DNA of 15,654 bases. Source: Candidatus Eiseniibacteriota bacterium. GTDB taxonomy: Bacteria; Eisenbacteria; RBG-16-71-46; JAFGJU01. Below are positions 12,314 to 15,654 of this stretch, piece after piece; the first letter of the stretch is position 1, and each line of letters starts with the position of its first letter. The stretch spans positions 1 to 15,654 of the forward strand of contig JAFGJU010000038.1 of assembly GCA_016928935.1 (NCBI GenBank), in the 5' to 3' direction. The translations under genes and the position numbers were made by a program. The notes beneath the pieces were generated by a model, which did no database searches, was not told the origin of the DNA, and saw only the letters and a program-made list of their open reading frames with translations.

Positions 12314-13261
12314 GTGTGTACCGCCGGCGGCACCGGCCCCGCGGAGCCACGCTTGCGGCACGCCGCGGCGAGCCGACGAGAGGCGCCCGTGCGGCGGGCA
12401 GCTCAGGACGATATGAAGAGAAATCGGAAGAGAAAGAGTCAGGCGCGAGGCGGAAGGGGGGAGCGCCGCGCTCCCCCCGTCAAGGCTTGCGGAGGCAGGA
12501 CGCTCCCGGGCAGGATACCCGGGGGCAGGGCTCCGTTCGCGCGCTCGGGGCGGCGTCTGCTGGACGCGCTTCTCGCCAACGGCCTCATCTCCCCGCGGTG
12601 GAGGAAGGACCTCGGCGCGGCGCTCGACAGGGCCGTCAGGGCGAGGGCGGACGGCGCTGCGCTCAGCTTCAGCGCCAGTCTCAACGCCAAGTTGTCGAGA
12701 CTCTTGGCCGGCAGTTCGGCGACCGGCAAGGACAAGCTCTCGCGGCAAATGAGCACCCTGGACTCGGTGTCCAAGGTCGTCCTCGCCTGCACTAGGGAGG
12801 ACAGGGTCCTGGAGAAGTGCCTCACGCTCCTGAGGGAGCTCGTGCCGTTCCAGAACGGAGCCGTGTTCGTTGTGCGAGAAGACACGGGTAGGCTGGAGCT
12901 CGAGGCCACCCTGGGGTATCCGCAGGACCTGATTGAGCGCGTTCAGTTCGACCTGGGGCAGGGCCTTTCGGCCTGGGCCGCCAGGGAAAAGAGGGCCGTA
13001 CTGGTGAAAGAGCTTTCGAGGCCCGAGAAGGACGGGATGCCGCCGTTGGGCTCCTTCCTGGCGGTGCCCATCGTGGCAGGGGGCCGCTCCGTCGGCGTCA
13101 TCACCATGGGGCATCCCCAGCCGGGCGCGTTCGTGGGCGACCACAAGAGAACCCTCCAACTGTTCTGCACGCTCATCTCAGGCTCGGTCCTGGCCATGCT
13201 GCTAGAGAGGCGCAGGTCTGTCGCCGGGCCGGCAGCCGCAGCCACATCCACGGCCGCCTGA
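12314..13261 (+). CDS. GAF-domain protein
   Basis: A 315-residue cytoplasmic protein with one C-terminal GAF domain (about 147-300). It shows the GAF order: a helix (DSVSKVVLACTREDRVLEKC), the strand GAVFVVREDTGRLELEA, a middle loop with GQGLSAWAAREKRAVLV, and LGSFLAVPIVAGGRSVGVIT. GAF domains bind small ligands or other proteins. No catalytic or output domain is attached, so it may sense a signal and pass it on by contact. The first ~80 residues are Arg/Lys/Gly-rich and look disordered; residues 80-145 are probably helical. The start is unsure: GTG 12314 follows GGAGG (12304-12308) by 5 nt, while ATG 12413 is a weaker alternative that would give 282 residues. It lies 37 nt after fliA and is probably in the same sigma-54 operon. 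The kinase at 7203 lacks an input domain, so this protein is a candidate sensor partner. Confidence 0.85.
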   Translation: MCTAGGTGPAEPRLRHAAASRREAPVRRAAQDDMKRNRKRKSQARGGRGERRAPPVKACGGRTLPGRIPGGRAPFARSGRRLLDALLANGLISPRWRKDLGAALDRAVRARADGAALSFSASLNAKLSRLLAGSSATGKDKLSRQMSTLDSVSKVVLACTREDRVLEKCLTLLRELVPFQNGAVFVVREDTGRLELEATLGYPQDLIERVQFDLGQGLSAWAAREKRAVLVKELSRPEKDGMPPLGSFLAVPIVAGGRSVGVITMGHPQPGAFVGDHKRTLQLFCTLISGSVLAMLLERRRSVAGPAAAATSTAA

Positions 13262-13266
13262 CCCTC

Positions 13267-13295
13267 CGGCCGCCTGGACGGCCGCCTCTCCGTTT
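13267..13295 (+). terminator. Weak intrinsic terminator after GAF gene
   Basis: CGGCCG-cctgga-CGGCCG (13267-13284) is a 6-bp GC stem followed by CCTCTCCGTTTT. The T-run is short and offset by several bases, so efficiency is doubtful. It lies 6 nt after the GAF-gene stop, in the 171-bp convergent gap before the minus-strand receptor gene; nothing else was noticed there. Confidence 0.35.
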
Positions 13296-13432
13296 TCACG
13301 GCCGCGTGGACGCCGAGCGCACTCTCGCCCCCACAGCCGCGTGAGTTGCGGCCTATACCTCGACTTTCACATAAGGGCCGCCTCACCGGAGAGACGACTC
13401 CAGATTCCAGTCAGGCCGGATTCTCAGAAGAC

Positions 13433-15643
13433 CTAGAAGTAGACTTCTACGCCGAGGTTCGCTGCGCGGGGAACGTTTGTGCGGTAGACGACTCGCGAGT
13501 AGTAGTCCAAGTAGTCCACGCCGGATATGTTGCGGTGATTGGTCAGGTTCAAGCCGTCCAGGAAGAACCTGACCCTCCTGGCAAAGAGGCTCCTTGTGGT
13601 GGCGATTCTCAAGTCAAGCCTGAACTGTGCGGGCAGTCTTCCCGAGTTCTCATCCCCCCACACGGGTGTGTAGGCCTCGTTGCCGACTGCGTCGGTGACA
13701 GTGGCGCCCGCCGGGTCAACCAGCGCCGTCCTGCCGAGGAGCGGCGTGTACGCCAGCCCGCTCCCGTAGAACACGCGTGTAGTGAGCTCCAAGTCGGGCC
13801 GCGGCCTGCCGAAGCACACGACCTTGGCGACAAGAGTCTGATCCCAGTCCGTGGGAACCCCCATCACTTCGGTCTTTCCGAACGACGCCGTGGCGTAAGC
13901 CCAGAGATTCTGTCTGTCCCTGGGAGTCGACAGGGTCACGTCGACGGCCCTGAGGCTTCCGCGGCCGTTCCTGAGTTCGTTCCCATCGTAGTCGTGCACC
14001 ACGAGGCGAGAATATCTCTGCCTGTGCAGGTCCACTGTCAGAGTGACGGGCCCGACCTCCGCGTCGGCCCCCAGAAGCAGATGCACGGCTGACTCGGGCT
14101 CGGCGTAAGACTGCGTCAACTTGGCTATCCTTCCTGCCACAAAGGTGCCGCCCACGGGGAACTTGTTGTACTGCCCACCGGCCAGTCTCAAGGTGCACCT
14201 GCCCAGATGGCGCTCCACGGAGGCCCTGACAGCCGGGCTTGCGCTGGAGTTGAGCACGTCGCACCTGGCCCCGAGTGTCACACGGTAGTCGGCCAGGCGG
14301 CAGCGGTCCTGGGCGTAGAAAGCGTAGCGCCAAATGCGCAGCGTCTGGTCCATGTGCGCGAGCGACGTGTCGGCCACGTCGTCTCTGCCGGTGTTGAAGA
14401 AGGGGACAAAGTTCCAGCCCTCCGTCTGGGTGAACTGCGTGAGTTTCTCGTTTCTGACGGAGGCTCCCACGTCCAGCGCGTGCCCCGGCACAAAAGACAT
14501 GCTCGTCTTGTGGAGGAGGCCGACCGAGCGTGTGCCCAGGTCGACCTTGGCCGAGAACGGGTTTAAGACCCCCAGTTCTCGACCCATTAACCCATTCAAA
14601 GCGTTGAAGTTTTCGGAATCTGTGAAGACGGCACATGAAGTCGTGTGTTCGGCCCTCGAACGCTTCTCGCGAACGCTGACCTCGTACCTTCTCTTGAGTG
14701 TCCGGCTCGCCGTGTTTGCGGACGTGTATCGGTCTTCTCCCGGCTCTATCCTTGTGTCGGCACCTCCGGCGGCCTGAAACAGTCTGACGGAGACCTCCCT
14801 GGAGCCCATCCGCTTCGACAAGCGCGCCAGAGCCGAAGTGGTGCCCGGATAGGCGTCGTCCGTTATGGAGCTCAGTAGTTTGTCGTAGAAGGAAGTCTCA
14901 ACGGAGATGCCGTAACCTCCGTCCCTCAGGGGAGCGCTGGCGTGGAAGCTGCTCCGCAGCAGGTCCAGAGAGGCACCCCCCCGGGTCTCCGTCGTCACGA
15001 TCGGCCGCGGCTCCAGCAGAATCACGCCTGAAAGTGCGTCCCCGTATTCGGCCGGGAAGGCCCCCTTGAGCAGCCTAAGGTCGTCGAATTGACTGTTCGC
15101 GATGGAGACTGTGCCGTAGAGCACGTAGGGATACGTGTCCGCGAACCCGCCGTACTGAACGGATACCCATTCCGGCAGGCCGCCGTTCACACTCGGCCGT
15201 GCGAACAGGTCGTCCCTGGGCGTGACCCCGGGCATGGCCAATAGGGCCGTCCTCATCGGGTCGGAGAAGGTGGCCGGCGTCCGCAGGGCGACTTGGTAGT
15301 CCAGTCTTGTCGAAAAGGGCAGGGCGGGCCTGATGGCGTGGATGTAGACCTCGGGAAACGCGTAGCCGCCGTCCAGGCGAATGACCTGATAAGGGTGCGT
15401 GCCTTGCACCGGCGCGCCGGGCCGAGCGGAGGACGTAGTCGAGAGCTGCCACGCAACCGGCCGGGCCGCACCAGCCGAAAGCCCGGGGGCCGTGGATGAA
15501 ACCACGGGTGCGTCCTGTCCACCCGGCCGGCCCGCTTCGGGGCCGTCAGCCGCCGCGGCGCTGACCGAGCCGCGGCACTGCGCGCACAGCGTGAGTAGAA
15601 ACACCAGCGCAAGAAACGCTGATACGGTCACTCGAGTTGTCAT
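13433..15643 (-). CDS. TonB-dependent-receptor-like outer-membrane protein
   Basis: A 736-residue outer-membrane barrel with a receptor-type plug. A signal peptide occupies about residues 1-30 (VTVSAFLALVFLLTLCA). A Pro/Gly/Ala/Ser-rich linker (31-80) follows. The plug spans about 125-215 (LLAMPGVTPRDDLFARPSVN, then DDLRLLKGAFPAEYGDALSGVILLEPR). The rest is beta strands ending in GVEVYF, whose terminal Phe is the usual signal for barrel assembly. TonB-dependent receptors import iron chelates, vitamins or glycans. No clear TonB box is visible near the N-terminus, so it may be a receptor-like barrel that does not use TonB. The ATG at 15643 is only 11 nt from the window edge, with no ribosome-binding site visible; the frame is open upstream, so the true start could lie outside. 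It is convergent to the GAF gene and the substrate is unknown. Confidence 0.9.
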   Translation of the reverse strand: MTTRVTVSAFLALVFLLTLCAQCRGSVSAAAADGPEAGRPGGQDAPVVSSTAPGLSAGAARPVAWQLSTTSSARPGAPVQGTHPYQVIRLDGGYAFPEVYIHAIRPALPFSTRLDYQVALRTPATFSDPMRTALLAMPGVTPRDDLFARPSVNGGLPEWVSVQYGGFADTYPYVLYGTVSIANSQFDDLRLLKGAFPAEYGDALSGVILLEPRPIVTTETRGGASLDLLRSSFHASAPLRDGGYGISVETSFYDKLLSSITDDAYPGTTSALARLSKRMGSREVSVRLFQAAGGADTRIEPGEDRYTSANTASRTLKRRYEVSVREKRSRAEHTTSCAVFTDSENFNALNGLMGRELGVLNPFSAKVDLGTRSVGLLHKTSMSFVPGHALDVGASVRNEKLTQFTQTEGWNFVPFFNTGRDDVADTSLAHMDQTLRIWRYAFYAQDRCRLADYRVTLGARCDVLNSSASPAVRASVERHLGRCTLRLAGGQYNKFPVGGTFVAGRIAKLTQSYAEPESAVHLLLGADAEVGPVTLTVDLHRQRYSRLVVHDYDGNELRNGRGSLRAVDVTLSTPRDRQNLWAYATASFGKTEVMGVPTDWDQTLVAKVVCFGRPRPDLELTTRVFYGSGLAYTPLLGRTALVDPAGATVTDAVGNEAYTPVWGDENSGRLPAQFRLDLRIATTRSLFARRVRFFLDGLNLTNHRNISGVDYLDYYSRVVYRTNVPRAANLGVEVYF

Positions 15644-15654
15644 GGCAACCAGAC

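Noticed and set aside
13346..14092. Plus-strand frame of 248 codons over the receptor gene
   Set aside because: Antisense to a clear outer-membrane barrel, and its sequence has no domain.

Overview
The window is GC-rich, densely coding DNA from a Gram-negative bacterium: it holds a TonB-receptor-like outer-membrane barrel and a second exported, barrel-like protein. An MglA-type GTPase, a bacterial UbiA prenyltransferase of the geranylgeranylglyceryl-phosphate type, a FliA sigma factor and sigma-54 control occur together. That mix suggests an uncultured lineage near the FCB group (Eisenbacteria/Latescibacteria/Fibrobacteres-like). This placement is inference from gene content, not a computed result.

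Layout. Positions 1-566 hold no convincing gene, only a weak promoter-like site and a foldable leader for a 138-residue protein of unknown function (567-983). A sigma-54 promoter with an upstream 19-bp dyad and a foldable ~210-nt leader precede an MglA-like GTPase with an unusually long acidic/proline-rich tail (1438-3051). A strong intrinsic terminator and a good sigma-70 promoter then start a compact operon (3206-6580): small exported barrel-like protein, TPR protein, UbiA prenyltransferase and undecaprenyl-diphosphatase.

The second half is almost purely regulatory. A 78-residue FlgM-like protein lies behind a near-consensus sigma-28 promoter. It is followed by an NtrB-like histidine kinase overlapping an NtrC-type sigma-54 activator. 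Convergent to that pair is a degenerate receiver-GGDEF protein. A consensus sigma-54 promoter then drives a stand-alone receiver, a FliA-type sigma factor and a GAF-domain protein. A TonB-receptor-like protein on the minus strand closes the window.

How the parts may work together (inference): kinase and activator would switch on sigma-54 promoters in front of the receiver-fliA-GAF operon and probably mglA. FliA would transcribe the FlgM-like gene from its sigma-28 promoter, and that protein would restrain FliA. This is the logic of a flagellar sigma-54/sigma-28 cascade, but no flagellar structural gene is present. Joining it to an MglA-type polarity GTPase and a dead receiver/GGDEF protein is the most interesting aspect of the window.
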